DNA from: Cercis canadensis
Lineage: Eukaryota; Streptophyta; Magnoliopsida; Fabales; Fabaceae
Direction: 5' to 3'
Assembly: GCA_003255065.1 (NCBI GenBank)
Contig: QAOA01000205.1
Span: forward strand, 220,063-284,062
DNA: 64,000 bases
Part shown: positions 11,401-22,094 of the stretch, piece by piece
Layout: each line of letters starts with the position of its first letter
Position numbering within the stretch: position 1 is the first letter of the stretch
The notes under the pieces: model-generated
Told to the model about the DNA's origin: nothing
The model's database searches: none
Seen by the model: only the letters and a program-made list of their open reading frames with translations
Translations under genes and position numbers: made by a program

Positions 11401-12604
11401 AAACCCAATCCCCCTGCTCATCTTTTAGGGCAGCGATTTTATTCCTCCTACGTCGCATGATAGTTGTGCCATGGAAATATTTGGTATTGCGATCTCCAAA
11501 ATGCACCCATTTGCACCTCGCCTTGTGCACCCACAACAATTCCTCTTCTTTCAAGACAATATCTAATTCTTTACATAAAAGATCTTGAAGATCTTCAAGA
11601 AAAACATTTGACCCCAAAGAGAGCTTCTTCTGGATACCCAATAAACGATTATGCAACCGTTGCTTTTTCCTGAGAATGTGACCAAAAGTCTCCCTGTTCC
11701 AAACTGAGGCCGTTTTGGAGAAGGTGTCAATATTTTGGACCCAATCCTCATTCGGATTCCATACCCGACGAACCATAGCAGGGAAATCGTTATGGAGGAG
11801 CCAAGAAGCCAAGAACTTGAAAGGTTTCCTACCATGATTAGCATGAGAAACTGTGTCAAAACGGAGCCAAAGCGGATTGTGATCCGACTTATAATGAGGA
11901 AGGTGGATAACAGCAGCTTCTTCGAAAGTGTGGCGCCATTCCATATTATAGACCACTCTGTCAAGCCTTTCTCTAGTACCCCGACGATGCCAGGTGAAGC
12001 TAGGACCTTGGAAACCACCATCAATCAACCCACAGTCACTAAGGCATTCCCTGAAGGCTCTACAACTCCCCATATTTATTGCAGCACCCCCTAACTTCTC
12101 AGACGGATGAAGCAGAGAGTTAAAATCACCCGCCACACACCAAGCCCCAGAAATATTCACATGCAGAGACCGTAACTCATGCCATAGCTCTGTACGAAGG
12201 CTAGGAAGAGGACTACCATATACCACAGTGAGAAACCAAGGAGGGTTAGCATTAAAGCTTACCTCAAAATGAACGTACTGCCTGTGTGATTTGATGACAG
12301 AAACTCCCCAAGCACCCGAGTCCCACATGCACCAAATACCACCTGAGAAACCATGCGCTTCCATACGAAAAGACGAGTCAAAGCCCGAATGCTGGATAAA
12401 AGCATCAGTTTTTTGACCACTAATATGGGTCTCAAGCAAAGCAACGAACGAAAGTCGAAATTTAGAAGTGAGGTCATGCACCAAGGTCTTGAACCCCCTA
12501 CTACCAGCCCCACGACAGTTCCAAATCATAATATTATTGTGTAAATCCATAAAAAACCATAAAGATAAAACCGAAAGCCCAAAAATGACCAACAACCACA
12601 TCAT
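8426..12604 (-). pseudogene. LINE ORF2 (endonuclease, reverse transcriptase, RNase H) with one internal stop
   Basis: A 1393-codon frame interrupted only by TGA at 9967-9965 (codon 880). Upstream of it, an AP-like endonuclease starts near residue 25 (MIWNCRGAGSRGF, then VAGDFNSLLHPSEK and KSDHNPLWLRF). The reverse transcriptase follows (FRPISLCNVAYKTITKIIAT, FIPGRQGLDNI, GIRQGDPLSPYLF, catalytic FADD in LLFADDIFLFGEA). Downstream, in the same frame, come a zf-RVT segment (CAKCGKELETTLHVLRDC) and RNase H with its acidic residues (LNTDGSM, YAELWGLILG, AETDSQ, and HVFREGNQCADSLARQG). A truncated product would keep endonuclease and most of RT but lose the zinc-binding region and RNase H. The stop could come from CGA by CpG deamination; that is inference. 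Confidence 0.88.
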
Positions 12605-14652
12605 TGAGCATGGCTCATAGGCTCCATACGTGTACCCGCATCCCCTGGTTGAACCAGCTCCGAAAGTACAGGTCTCGCCTCTGATTCCAACAAGCCAGTA
12701 TTGCCTATCATCCCTCGCTTTGTTAAAGAACCTGGGTCAAGAGATTTTGAGCTCACAACTTCTCTAACTCGGCTCTCCCCCACGTTCGGTAAGCAAATAG
12801 GTGGCGGAGCAAGAGGGATGGAAGCTTGGAACAAACAAGACAACTCCCTTATGGCTTCTTCTTTTGATCTGGGAGCCACGGACTTGAGAACTGCTTGGTA
12901 CGAGGGGTCATGATAGCTGACCCTCGAAGAGTTATGAACATCCTTTTCCACCACCTTACTAAGTGCTCCACTCATGTTCTCTTTGTCCAAACTGGTGGAC
13001 TTACTCACCCCCTTACTCTTAACTCCTGAAATTCCAGAACTAGCTTTTTTTGTATGACCCGTACGAGGCCCATTCTTTTTAGAGGGACCCATAGCTATTT
13101 GACTAGTTTTTTGACCTCCTGCAACTTTATTAGGGCCAGTGCGCATAATCATAGACAGCTGGGGTCCTGATGTACTTGGCCCATGATGGCCCAACGGCAA
13201 GATCCCCATATGGTTTATCCTTGGAATATCCGGAGGATTCTCATGCAACTTATCATGCACCCTTTCCTTCTGGTGCAACTCTGTGCCTGAAATATTTGCT
13301 AAAAGATCAAAACGAGATCCACCATCCCCACTAACCACTTTCTCGGGATGATTCATAGTTCCCAGTCTTGATTTCTCATTAGCCAAATCTCTACTTTTCC
13401 GCATGACATCTTGTTTACGACGTTGGGGTTTTTGAACCAACATCCAAGCTCCGAAAATGGGGGGATTATCCCCATGAATCTCGCGCGTAGGTTGACCGAC
13501 TGGATCATCGGTAGCCATAGCCACCTCTGCACCGGTGACTTTCTCCGCCCCCTGAGCTTTACTTGCGACCCCATCTGGTACTACTAAGGGGTGGCTTATC
13601 ATGCAACTCTCACTGCGATGACCGTATCGGCCACACTTAAAACATACCATGTGTAGGCCTTCATATTCAATGGAGATCTCTCTGCCATACAATCGGAATT
13701 TGGGTACTAAACTCTTTCGAAGATCAATCTCCACACAAATACGAGCGAACTGCCCCCTTGACGTTTGAGAAGTTACCGTGTCCACCCTCAGAGTAGTCCC
13801 AAGAAAAGACCCAACACGCCATAAGAACTTCTCATTATGAAACTCTATGGGGAGACCCGGAATACGGATCCAAACAGCTAGCCTTTTCACCTGCATGTCA
13901 TTAGGATCAAAGAGTGGTCGCCACCGATGCACCACCAAATAGTGATTTAAGATTAACCATGGACCTCCTGTAAGAGCAAACCTCAAATCTCTTTGATCTG
14001 AAAAGGTAACCAGAAAGTGATCTGCATTCAAATCTACGACCTTCACAGTACCATCCCTCTCCCACAGTTTTTGCAACCTTGAAGCCATAACCCGAATTCC
14101 CAACCTTTTGCCTAACAATCGCACAATAAGTGACTGGCGCCAAGGACGACAGTAAGCTTCATGCTCCTCCACCGAGACCTCTATGGTGGGGCAGGGGTCA
14201 AAACCTGCCTCATCCCCAAGCGGGGTCCCATCCTCGTCCTCTCCATACAACAAATCTTCCTCCAAGTCCTTACAAGCCCAAGGATTCGCTGGTGCATCGG
14301 TGTTGGGTTGCACCCCCATCAACCGGTACCTATAGCTCTCTTTGTCAAAGCCTGAGAAAGATCCATCCTTTAGCTTGCTCACAGATGCACCATGGTGAGT
14401 TTCCCCAGCCGCTCCATCCAGAGAGAAAACCGGCGTCTCCTGAACCACCTCCATGCCAACCCCACTTGAAGTATCCATTCCGACGTCACTCGAACTCTCA
14501 ACCTGAACTTCCCCAGGGTCCGAAAGTACAAAATCAGAGTCAAGCGAAGGCTCCCCAGCCTTCTTTACTTTCTTGCACGAACGAGCAATCAAGTCCTCCT
14601 CCTCCGCCGAGGAGGGTGGTGGATAGTTTCCTGTCGCCTTCGATGCCCCCAT
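12601..14652 (-). CDS. LINE ORF1: DUF4283 and CCHC zinc-knuckle protein
   Basis: An intact 683-residue frame. Residues about 165-245 form a DUF4283-type domain (WRQSLIVRLLGKRLGIRVMA, then the LTGGPWLILNHYLVVHRWRP segment). Residues 337-350 are a CCHC zinc knuckle (CFKCGRYGHRSESC). The acidic N-terminus and the Ser/Lys-rich linker after the knuckle are typical of plant L1 ORF1 proteins, which bind element RNA. The stop overlaps the ORF2 start as ATGA (ATG 12604-12602, TGA 12603-12601), so ORF2 may be translated by termination-reinitiation. Antisense open frames across this region (for example 14130-14663 on +) are shadows. Confidence 0.88.
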   Translation of the reverse strand: MGASKATGNYPPPSSAEEEDLIARSCKKVKKAGEPSLDSDFVLSDPGEVQVESSSDVGMDTSSGVGMEVVQETPVFSLDGAAGETHHGASVSKLKDGSFSGFDKESYRYRLMGVQPNTDAPANPWACKDLEEDLLYGEDEDGTPLGDEAGFDPCPTIEVSVEEHEAYCRPWRQSLIVRLLGKRLGIRVMASRLQKLWERDGTVKVVDLNADHFLVTFSDQRDLRFALTGGPWLILNHYLVVHRWRPLFDPNDMQVKRLAVWIRIPGLPIEFHNEKFLWRVGSFLGTTLRVDTVTSQTSRGQFARICVEIDLRKSLVPKFRLYGREISIEYEGLHMVCFKCGRYGHRSESCMISHPLVVPDGVASKAQGAEKVTGAEVAMATDDPVGQPTREIHGDNPPIFGAWMLVQKPQRRKQDVMRKSRDLANEKSRLGTMNHPEKVVSGDGGSRFDLLANISGTELHQKERVHDKLHENPPDIPRINHMGILPLGHHGPSTSGPQLSMIMRTGPNKVAGGQKTSQIAMGPSKKNGPRTGHTKKASSGISGVKSKGVSKSTSLDKENMSGALSKVVEKDVHNSSRVSYHDPSYQAVLKSVAPRSKEEAIRELSCLFQASIPLAPPPICLPNVGESRVREVVSSKSLDPGSLTKRGMIGNTGLLESEARPVLSELVQPGDAGTRMEPMSHAQ

Positions 14653-14671
14653 CCTCTCTCTAGCCTAGGCC

Positions 14672-14906
14672 AAAATATGTAGGAACGTGAATATAATATC
14701 ATAGAAAAAAAAAAATCCCCATATATGTGCTCAAGAATGAGATTGACATTTAAGAATGAGCAAGGCTCGTTGTACGATTATTAAATGCATAAACCAGAAC
14801 GTTGATGTCAAATTTAGGTATTAATTTAAGGGGCTTGATTTTGAAAATCATGGCTGAATTGATTTTATATTTTTTGGTTTCTTACAAGGTGGTTCCTACA
14901 TATTTT
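14672..14906. repeat. Short inverted-repeat unit (possible MITE) abutting the LINE 5' end
   Basis: A perfect 15-base inverted repeat: aaaatatgtaggaac at 14672-14686 and gttcctacatatttt at 14892-14906, enclosing about 205 bp of AT-rich noncoding sequence. It could be a small MITE next to the LINE, or chance. No duplication at the borders was identified. Confidence 0.35.
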
Positions 14907-15120
14907 GAGTGAGATTAATCTTTCATAGGCTTTGACATGCCCTGGCTACTATTGCTTCTAGCTAGGTTTAAATTCATGACATTACCTCAGGATTTACCTA
15001 TATGAAACTTAGTCTGCCAACTGAGCCACACTTAGTAATTGAATTAATTTTATATTACAATCATATATACATATAGATATGTAATATTTATATAATTATA
15101 TTTTATATATTCCTTTAATA

Positions 15121-15373
15121 ATTTGTTGAGCTTTGACCTCGAGCAATAGCTCAAGTGGTTATGTACCCAATCTTTAAGACTTGGAAAGGTTTTCAAGATC
15201 CAAGATCAAATCTTGAAGTGCTTGCTTTGTTGGTTGTGATGTGATGTGATTATTGGCCACTTAAATATCTGGGCTTTCACATATGGGAATTTTTGAAAAA
15301 TATATGTAAATATATATTGTAAGGTAAATATTTTATCTCTGGCTAAAAAAAAAAAAATCATTTGTTGAGCTTT
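15121..15373 (+). mobile_element. tRNA-derived SINE with 14-bp target-site duplications
   Basis: A body of about 225 bp (15135-15359) is flanked by the same 14 bases, atttgttgagcttt, at 15121-15134 and 15360-15373. It has an A-box-like promoter (tagctcaagtgg), about 30-40 bp later a B-box-like stretch (agatcaaatct), and an A-rich tail (ggctaaaaaaaaaaaaa). This is the diagnostic layout of a plant SINE: internal RNA polymerase III promoter, 3' A tail, long direct target duplications. The family name is not known to me. Confidence 0.8.
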
Positions 15374-15453
15374 AATTCATATACATAATAAAGACAATTT
15401 CCTCCAACTTTTAATTAGTCCAAAATTGGCTTGGCTGAAAGTATATATGCTAA

Positions 15454-15643
15454 TAGAGAAATATTATTCATACATATTAAATTTGTATCATTTCATACAT
15501 TTTTGGCTCTAATTCAATTTACACCATCTAGTTTTAGTTAGATTGACTCAACTTTTTTTTTTCTTTTCTGAATTACCCAAATTCAAATAAGGCTCGCATG
15601 TATAAAATTGTATGAACTTGAGGTTTATGAATAATATTCTCAT
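15454..15643. mobile_element. MITE, copy 1 of a family also present at 25944-26128
   Basis: Ends are inverted repeats: tagagaaatattattcatac on the left and the complement of gagaatattattcata on the right. The internal sequence mentions the same 'ctctaattcaatttacacc' segment seen in the second copy, in mixed orientation. No coding capacity. A TA-rich microsatellite follows at about 15650-15670. Confidence 0.5.
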
Positions 15644-17412
15644 GTTGATATATATATATATATATATATGTCTCCAAGATACTCTAATGGTTGTGTTGGA
15701 TTCCCATTAAAAATGGTTAGAATAGGACTTTAAGAGAAGATAGACTAAAATTTTGTTGTTGTACTTGGCCGCTTGATTTTTCATTGAAATATATCATATC
15801 AAGCTTTGGATAAATAAGATCATGCTCAGGGGCAGAGCGTTGTTGCTCCTTATATGGTGGCAACAACCCTCAAAATTTTAAAAACTAATTTTTATTTAAT
15901 TTTCAATTTTTTAAAAAAATATATAAATAGCTCCCTAAAAAATTATAAAAATTTCATTTACATTTTTACTAAATATATTTTAGCTACTCCAAAAAATTTG
16001 TACTAACTCCATCATTAATCATGCTTAATAGTTAATACTTACCATTGTTGTATTTGTACATCTTGTTTACTTACCCATTTCCATATTTCTTTATCTTTGG
16101 ATCCCTAACTCCTAAACACATGTTACAAGAATCTTTCTTAAAATATATGTTTTTATTTTATTTTTATTTTTTTTGATATTTTAGCTACGATTTTAAATTC
16201 AAACATATAACATACAAGTTTTAAAAATGATCTCAGTATCACTCAACTACAGGCTGTTCGATTTTTGAGCCATGTTTGAGTCCCTTGGTTGTAGATTAAT
16301 TGGACTTCTTACTTTCACCAATTTGAATGAATTTTTCTTAAGCTTTGTGAATGTGAATAGTGAAGACTACTCCGGTTAGTGACAAATGGGCCAGCGTATG
16401 TGTATGCGAAAACCCAACAAAATTTCTGCAGAGAAAATTATAGCATTAGCGCCTTACTAACACATATTGGGTTGAAGTGAGGCCGACAATCTGACTCAGC
16501 CCAAATTTTTAATAGCAGGTTTATTCGGAGGCCTTATAGTTTATAGTTTAGATTTCAGAGGCGTTAATGAAATTTCTCAGCTAAAAAAAAGAGGTTTTAA
16601 ATGCGTTAGCCGTTTGGATAAGCTTATTTTATCTTTTTCAACAGTTTTTTTTTGAACTTATAATCGATTATTTGGACTAAAAGTATATGTTTGAATAAAA
16701 AAATAAAAATATTAGTTCATATATTCCAATATACTCTAACAGTTTCTTAACATAAGCTTTCTCATTTAAGCTTTTGATTATGGTGATAGATTATTAATTA
16801 TTTTATCACTCTCTCTCTTTTTTACCTAATTGTCTTTCGATATTTGTTACACCATAAAAGTGCTTTATATCGTTTTAGTAATTGGACATTTAAAAGGGAT
16901 TTTATTTATACAATCCAAATGAAAATTAATGGCTACGTAGAGGAAAGATGCGGAGGAAAGAGAGCAAATTAGAGAGAGAATAGTTTTTTAATTTTTTTTA
17001 AGGGTTAAAACAAAACATTTTGTATAATGAGCTATTAGTCTGTTAGCTATTCTCCATCAGACCACGTAGGAAATTAACGACTACGTCGTCAACTTGTCAT
17101 GTAGAATTTTATGTCCCTTTTCATTAACTTGTGCTTGAAGGACTGATTTGATAGATGAAGTGATTATTCAGGGATTAAAGTGACACTAAATATATATATT
17201 AAGGATTAAAGTGAAAATAAACCTATAATTTAGGAACAAAAATGTATTTTACTCTAAATAAATAAATAAAATTGAAACAACTTATCGATTTAGTGGCTAA
17301 GGCATGTGGAAACACATTGTTATTAAGAGTAGATTTTGACCTCGAGGAGACTATATATAACTTGGTGCAGTAGGCCTACTCTCTAGGATTCAATAGCCTA
17401 ACCTTACCAAGT
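15644..17412. other. Repeat-rich intergenic spacer
   Basis: No gene supported. It contains a short TA microsatellite (about 15650-15670), a possible MITE at about 16603-16922 (ends cgtttggataagctt and tacaatccaaatg), and at about 17030-17254 what looks like one arm of a long-TIR Mutator-like element ending atgtattttactc, similar in style to the element at 3872. Everything else is AT-rich unique or decayed sequence. Confidence 0.45.
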
Positions 17413-18517
17413 TGAGAGTTGTAGATTCTATTCCTAGAGGGGGGTGAATAGGAATTTTTAAAAATCGTTTGTAAAAACAGATTCAAATCACAGATTTGTT
17501 TAAGAACTGGTTCTTACAAACCAGTTCTTTCACAAATACCAGATTTGAATGCACGAAATAATTTATTGAACAATACAAAGTAAAATCTCAAACAAAATCC
17601 AGAATATCACAGATGAAGAGAAGGAAGATCGGCCAAAGATTTTATAGTGGTTCGGTTTAACATGCCTACATCCACTTCTCTCATGTCAATGGGGTTCCAT
17701 TATACTTCCAGTTTATTTTTCCAAGCTTCTCCAAGCTTAACAACTATGGTTTTTGTTTTTCAAGCTCACCATGAACTCTTTCTCTCTTTAACTCACTAGA
17801 GATCACTCATAGATTTCTCTCATAGAAATCTAAATACAGAAACCTAAGTGTTTTGTTTTAGCCCCAAAGAAGAAACTCTCTCACATAGTGTATGTATTAT
17901 AATGAAGATCTTGAAGCATGAAGAAATGGCCGAGAAGAAGATGAAGAACAAAGCTCTCAACAATGACTTCCTTCTCTCTCTAAAATGTTTTCTTCTTTTT
18001 ACACTTCATACATTTTTTGAAGCCTTAGAAGTCTCCTTGCTTTATTTGATTTCTTGTGCACGTTAAAGGCCAAATGGGGAGGCAAAAGAGGAGCTACCAA
18101 CCTGCTGACAACTTGTCATTCAATCAAGTAGCTTTTGTCCTTTTGGTCCACAAAAGTCTTACTTTGTATAAGAAGGTGGATAGAATTTTCCTTGGAACAA
18201 GGACTTTGCAAAGGTCACTTCCAAAGGGGAACTTTCCATTCTCAAGAAGTACAACTCTTAGTTGGATTGTAAAAGTCTAACTTTGGCTGGAGAGTTCTTA
18301 GCAAGCTTCATCCACATCAGCAAGGTTCGATACTTATTACAGAGATAAGAACTGGTTCTGAAGAACAAGTTCTTCAAGGCTTCATTTCAAATATGTTCTA
18401 GATAACAACTTATAAACTCAACATAGATTAGAAGCAACAAGACAAACAACACATATAAGAAATAACAAGACATTATTGTTCTCATCAAAACAGGAATAGA
18501 GACTTGTGGGGCCAACA
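17413..18517 (-). mobile_element. Solo LTR of the Copia family that forms the array at 27.4-43.1 kb
   Basis: It aligns over its length, with divergence and deletions, to the LTRs at 34213-35489 and 41818-43099. Shared marks are the gaggggggtgaatagga start, the paired palindromic agaactggttct motifs near both ends, and the gacttgtggggccaaca end. Borders are TG...CA. The flanking pentamers are caagt (17408-17412) and caagc (18518-18522), a 4/5 match expected of an aged 5-bp target duplication. No primer site, polypurine tract or internal region follows, so this is a solo LTR left by LTR-LTR recombination. Orientation is set by comparison with the array. Confidence 0.8.
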
Positions 18518-18728
18518 CAAGCATGGACTTGCAATTGAAAAGTAGCGAAAACAACTTCCCATTATAACTATAGAGTAGAGAGTCAGAAAAAATTGAGAGA
18601 GAAAGTGTTGTAAGGTGTGTTTGAAATGCTAGAAGGATACTTTATACAGCTGAGCAGTGGTAAGTGAGAACTTAATGAGGAAGACAAATGTTAATCAATC
18701 AATAGTGATGGAAGACAATATGAATCAT

Positions 18729-20018
18729 TGTTGTATAAAACTTTAATGCAAGTGTATGTTATCGTTTTCAAGTAATAAAATGATAGTAGAGTATCGTCCC
18801 ACGGAGATTGTGGCTATTAAGTACCAAAATTGGATGTATTCCAATTTTATCTAGATAATCAAGAGTTTATATTGAGCAACAATTAAAATGCAAGAATAGT
18901 AAAAGAGTTTTGAAATACAAATGAGAAATATCTAGGGCTTTTAATTTCACCATAGCTATTCCGACTTGCTGTCCCTATTTCATTAACCAAGAACTATCTT
19001 CTTAATTGCTAGCCAAGAACCCTAAATTATCAATTAGTCTCTCCCAAAGTCAAACAAAAGTATTACCAAATTACGAACCCACTATATTCCTATGTGAATT
19101 ATGAATAAATTAGAAATTTAATTAATTATTTGATTTTTTTTAATTGAATACATAGGCCATGAAGGTATATCTCTATCTTACATGTAGCCTATGTTCTTAA
19201 TCCCTATGATCTTTAATTACAAATTAGCTCCCGGTCTCATTGCAATCATCTAATCAACTAATTGGTGATCAAACAATTAGAAGCATAAAGAATTGAGAAG
19301 AAAGAGACAATTAATAAAGGAGTTCTTGAATTAAAGAAATAAAAAATCATAAATCTTCCTTGCTAGGGTACATCGTAGCCCTAGAAGGGAATTTAGTTCA
19401 TAACTATGAAAGAATTACACAGAAATTAGACATAAGTACAAGAGAAAATGGTGAAAGAAACTCTTAGACTTTGAAAATCAATGATGAAATCCCAATCTTT
19501 AAGCTTGATCTTCCTTCTCTTCTTGCCTCTTGTGTAAAAATAGATGGAACCCTAATTTAGTCTCTAAAAGTCCTATTTATAGGTCAAAGGAAGTTTAAAA
19601 GAAAAAAAAAAGAGTGAAAATAAAATAGGAATCCTAATGAAAATATGAAATTTGGAAGTCAAATCCCGAGTTGACCATTGGGGGTTGCGACCTCCGAGTT
19701 TTTGCCTCAATAGTGCATCTTAGTTGAGGACGGGGGTTGTGGTGCCCAAACTGGAGGTTGTGACCCCTAAGTTGCTACCTCCATGTTGACTTTTGTTGAA
19801 TTATGGAGGTTGAGTGCCCAAGCTGCTGCCTCCATCCTAAACTTGCCAAAATTTGTATTTTTTGACACCAAAAAATACCAAAGTGACTTCTAAGGACTGC
19901 TAAAATAAAAACCTATGGAAGAAACATTAAAACATAAGAATCAAACCTAAAATACCCAAGAACAAACAATAATCAAGCTAGATTAGTACAAGATAAGTGG
20001 TATAAAACTGACTTATCA
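18729..20018 (-). mobile_element. 3' LTR of a truncated Ty3/gypsy-type element
   Basis: Read on the minus strand it begins TGATAAGTCAGTTTTATACC (20018 downwards) and ends TACAACA at 18729, about 1290 bp. Directly upstream on that strand is a purine-rich tract (aagtttaggggtatt, complement of 20019-20035), which primes plus-strand synthesis. The phrase agtatcgtcccacgg near the low-coordinate end is typical of a common class of plant gypsy LTRs. The 5' half of the element is absent, so no duplication can be tested. Family placement (Athila/Tat or related) is uncertain. Confidence 0.6.
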
Positions 20019-20580
20019 AATACCCCTAAACTTAAGATTTGCTTGTCCTCGAGCAAAAACTAAAGAGAAAGCAAAATGAAAATGACAAACCTAACAGATG
20101 AATAACCATTTAGCTTTACTACCCTAATAGGCCTAAAAGATAACACATTATCATAATTCAAGAAAAAATTATCACATCATGAACATGTATAACTCAATTC
20201 AAATGCAATTTCTTCCTCACTAGTAATCTCCTTGAGTGTGTGTGTGTGTGTGTATCCCTGCACAATGACCTTTTGTAATTTGAATAAGTTTATACACGCA
20301 TCACTCATATAATTTGACCTCTAAATAAAGTACATGAGGAACTCCATAGGCTAATTTTTCATGCCACTCTCCACTAATGTAGGCTAATTGTAACCTCAAA
20401 GATCAAAAGGACTTTTCAAGATTGTAATGAATGGTTAAGGTTTAGGTGAGGTGGAGAATAATCAATGAGGCTCATTCACCCATGACACATAACCAATCTA
20501 GGCTTTTAGAGCACTTTCACACTAATTTTTCACCCAACTTTTTCACCAATTTTCATTCTTTCTTTGTCATCAACCTTGAT

Positions 20581-20668
<88 letters not shown>

Positions 20669-21180
20669 NCATCCCCAAACTTATTTTCTTTTAATGATAA
20701 AATGGGTGTATCAACTTTTTTTTGTTATTCAGCGAGTCAAGAAGCAACAATCCAATTTCTATTTTTCAAGGCTCAACACTCCTCCCTTCCACCCTTATTT
20801 CTCCATATGAACTTGCCTAGATTCTCATAGGAATCAGCCCCACTTCAACATCCACATCTAGATAGGTGATTAAGTTTAAATTTTCTTTGATGAACTTCAT
20901 TTTTAACCCTAAGAAACAAAAAATATAAAAGAAAATTTCAGAAAATAATCTCTGATGGATTGTAACTTGTGACTTGTGAGTTGTATGTAAACATAGTTCA
21001 ATTCTGAGAATTGAGGAGTGGGTTAAGGGATCAACTTGCCAAAAAATAGACCATCACCATGTTCAAACCTGACTGAGAGTCCTTGGATGCAGCCACTCTG
21101 GGTGCCAAAGGCTCATTGGCACATACATCCCATTAAGCTTGTCTTAAGTATACACTTTGACCTAACAATAACATAATAAA
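20019..21180 (-). mobile_element. Non-coding internal remnant upstream of the gypsy 3' LTR
   Basis: Sequence adjoining the polypurine tract carries no pol frame and looks like the 3' untranslated part of a gypsy element. It includes a (TG)n run near 20237-20254 and a T homopolymer of about 85 bases (20584-20668) ending in an assembly 'n' at 20669. Poly-Phe open frames across the T-run are artefacts. The right boundary is approximate. Confidence 0.4.
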
Positions 21181-21268
21181 AGGATATTTGAATTTTTTTA
21201 GCAAATTTTCCTTCTGGCATTGTTCTATAAACTTGTATGATTTATGCAAAGGTGACTGATATTTCAAA

Positions 21269-22094
21269 GGACAAAATTTAGGTAGAGTTTCATAGGTGCT
21301 AGTGGTGTTGTTTTCTTAATAAAACATTACATGTATATTTTTTTAACAACTCAACAACCATATAATCTCTTCATTAATAGTTTTCAAAATTTTATATTAA
21401 CCCACTCTCAATTTCTCTCTCACCCACCCACCCGGCGGCGTCCCTCCCTCCTTTGCAACAATCTCTGTCGTCTCTTTCCTCTCTTTCAACGCATCTCACA
21501 TCTGTGATATGGCTTGGACCCTTGTTTCTTCTTTCCGTGCCGCTTCTCACCTTAGGTTGGCTACCTTTTCCCGTGGAAGTCCTTTTGCCCGTGGTATCTA
21601 ATTAACTTAAGAATTCCTACTACTTCTACTGTGAAGTAAACTCTTTGCCCCAAAGATTGGATTTCATTTCCTTCCTCTCACCACGAGTCCTCCTGGTGAT
21701 GATTTTTTATCCCCGGATTCAAGAGCTTTTGGGGTGTGGGTCGGCTAGAAGAAGAACATTCTTCCGGAAACGAAGGTGAAAGCATGAAACCGTCAGGAGA
21801 AAGAGAATCTGACTTATGAATCAAAGCCTTCCCTTAATAAGCAGCTTGAGAACGTCACATATCTTCCCATCTCCTCAGGGTGGGTGGGTGACAGAGATTG
21901 TTGCCGAGGGAGGGGAGGGACGCTTCCAGGGGTGGGTGGGTGAGAGAAAAATTGAGAGTAGGTTAATATAAAATTTTGAAAAATATTAATTAAGAGATGA
22001 TGTGATTGCTGAGTTGTTGAAAAAATATACATGTTATGTTTTAATAAAGAAACAGTACCACCAACACTTACCAAATTTTACCTAAGTTTTGTCC
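21269..22094. mobile_element. Mutator-like element with about 215-bp TIRs and a possible captured gene fragment
   Basis: The left arm begins ggacaaaatttaggtagag and the right arm ends with the complement (acctaagttttgtcc); the arms match for about 215 bp with mismatches, including the peculiar cacccacccacc block. The 9-bp flanks tatttcaaa (21260-21268) and taattcgaa (22095-22103) agree at 7 of 9 positions, as expected for an aged Mutator-type duplication. The GC-richer centre (about 21480-21850) differs from its AT-rich surroundings. It holds a short frame at 21509-21601 (MAWTLVSSFRAASHLRLATF...) that looks like a mitochondrial presequence, followed by GTATCT that could be an old splice donor. 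No transposase is present. Confidence 0.65.

Larger units (their letters stand above)
8364..14670 (-). mobile_element. L1-type non-LTR retrotransposon (plant LINE with RNase H), nearly full length
   Basis: On the minus strand the element runs from about 14670 through ORF1 (nucleic-acid-binding protein) and ORF2 (endonuclease, reverse transcriptase, RNase H). It ends in a short 3' UTR and a poly(A) tail, seen as T at 8364-8377. Both coding regions are present at full length, and the only obvious lesion is one TGA inside ORF2. The 5' UTR looks very short, so the element may be slightly 5'-truncated or start just upstream of ORF1. A convincing target-site duplication was not found; only CCTAC is shared between the flanks. 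LINEs move by target-primed reverse transcription, which leaves a poly(A) tail and variable duplications. Confidence 0.9.

Noticed and set aside
14130..14663. 177-codon frame on the + strand
   Set aside because: Antisense to LINE ORF1, Pro-rich translation without motifs; a shadow of the real frame.
20446..20830. Poly-Phe frames
   Set aside because: Translations of an 85-base T homopolymer next to an assembly 'n'.
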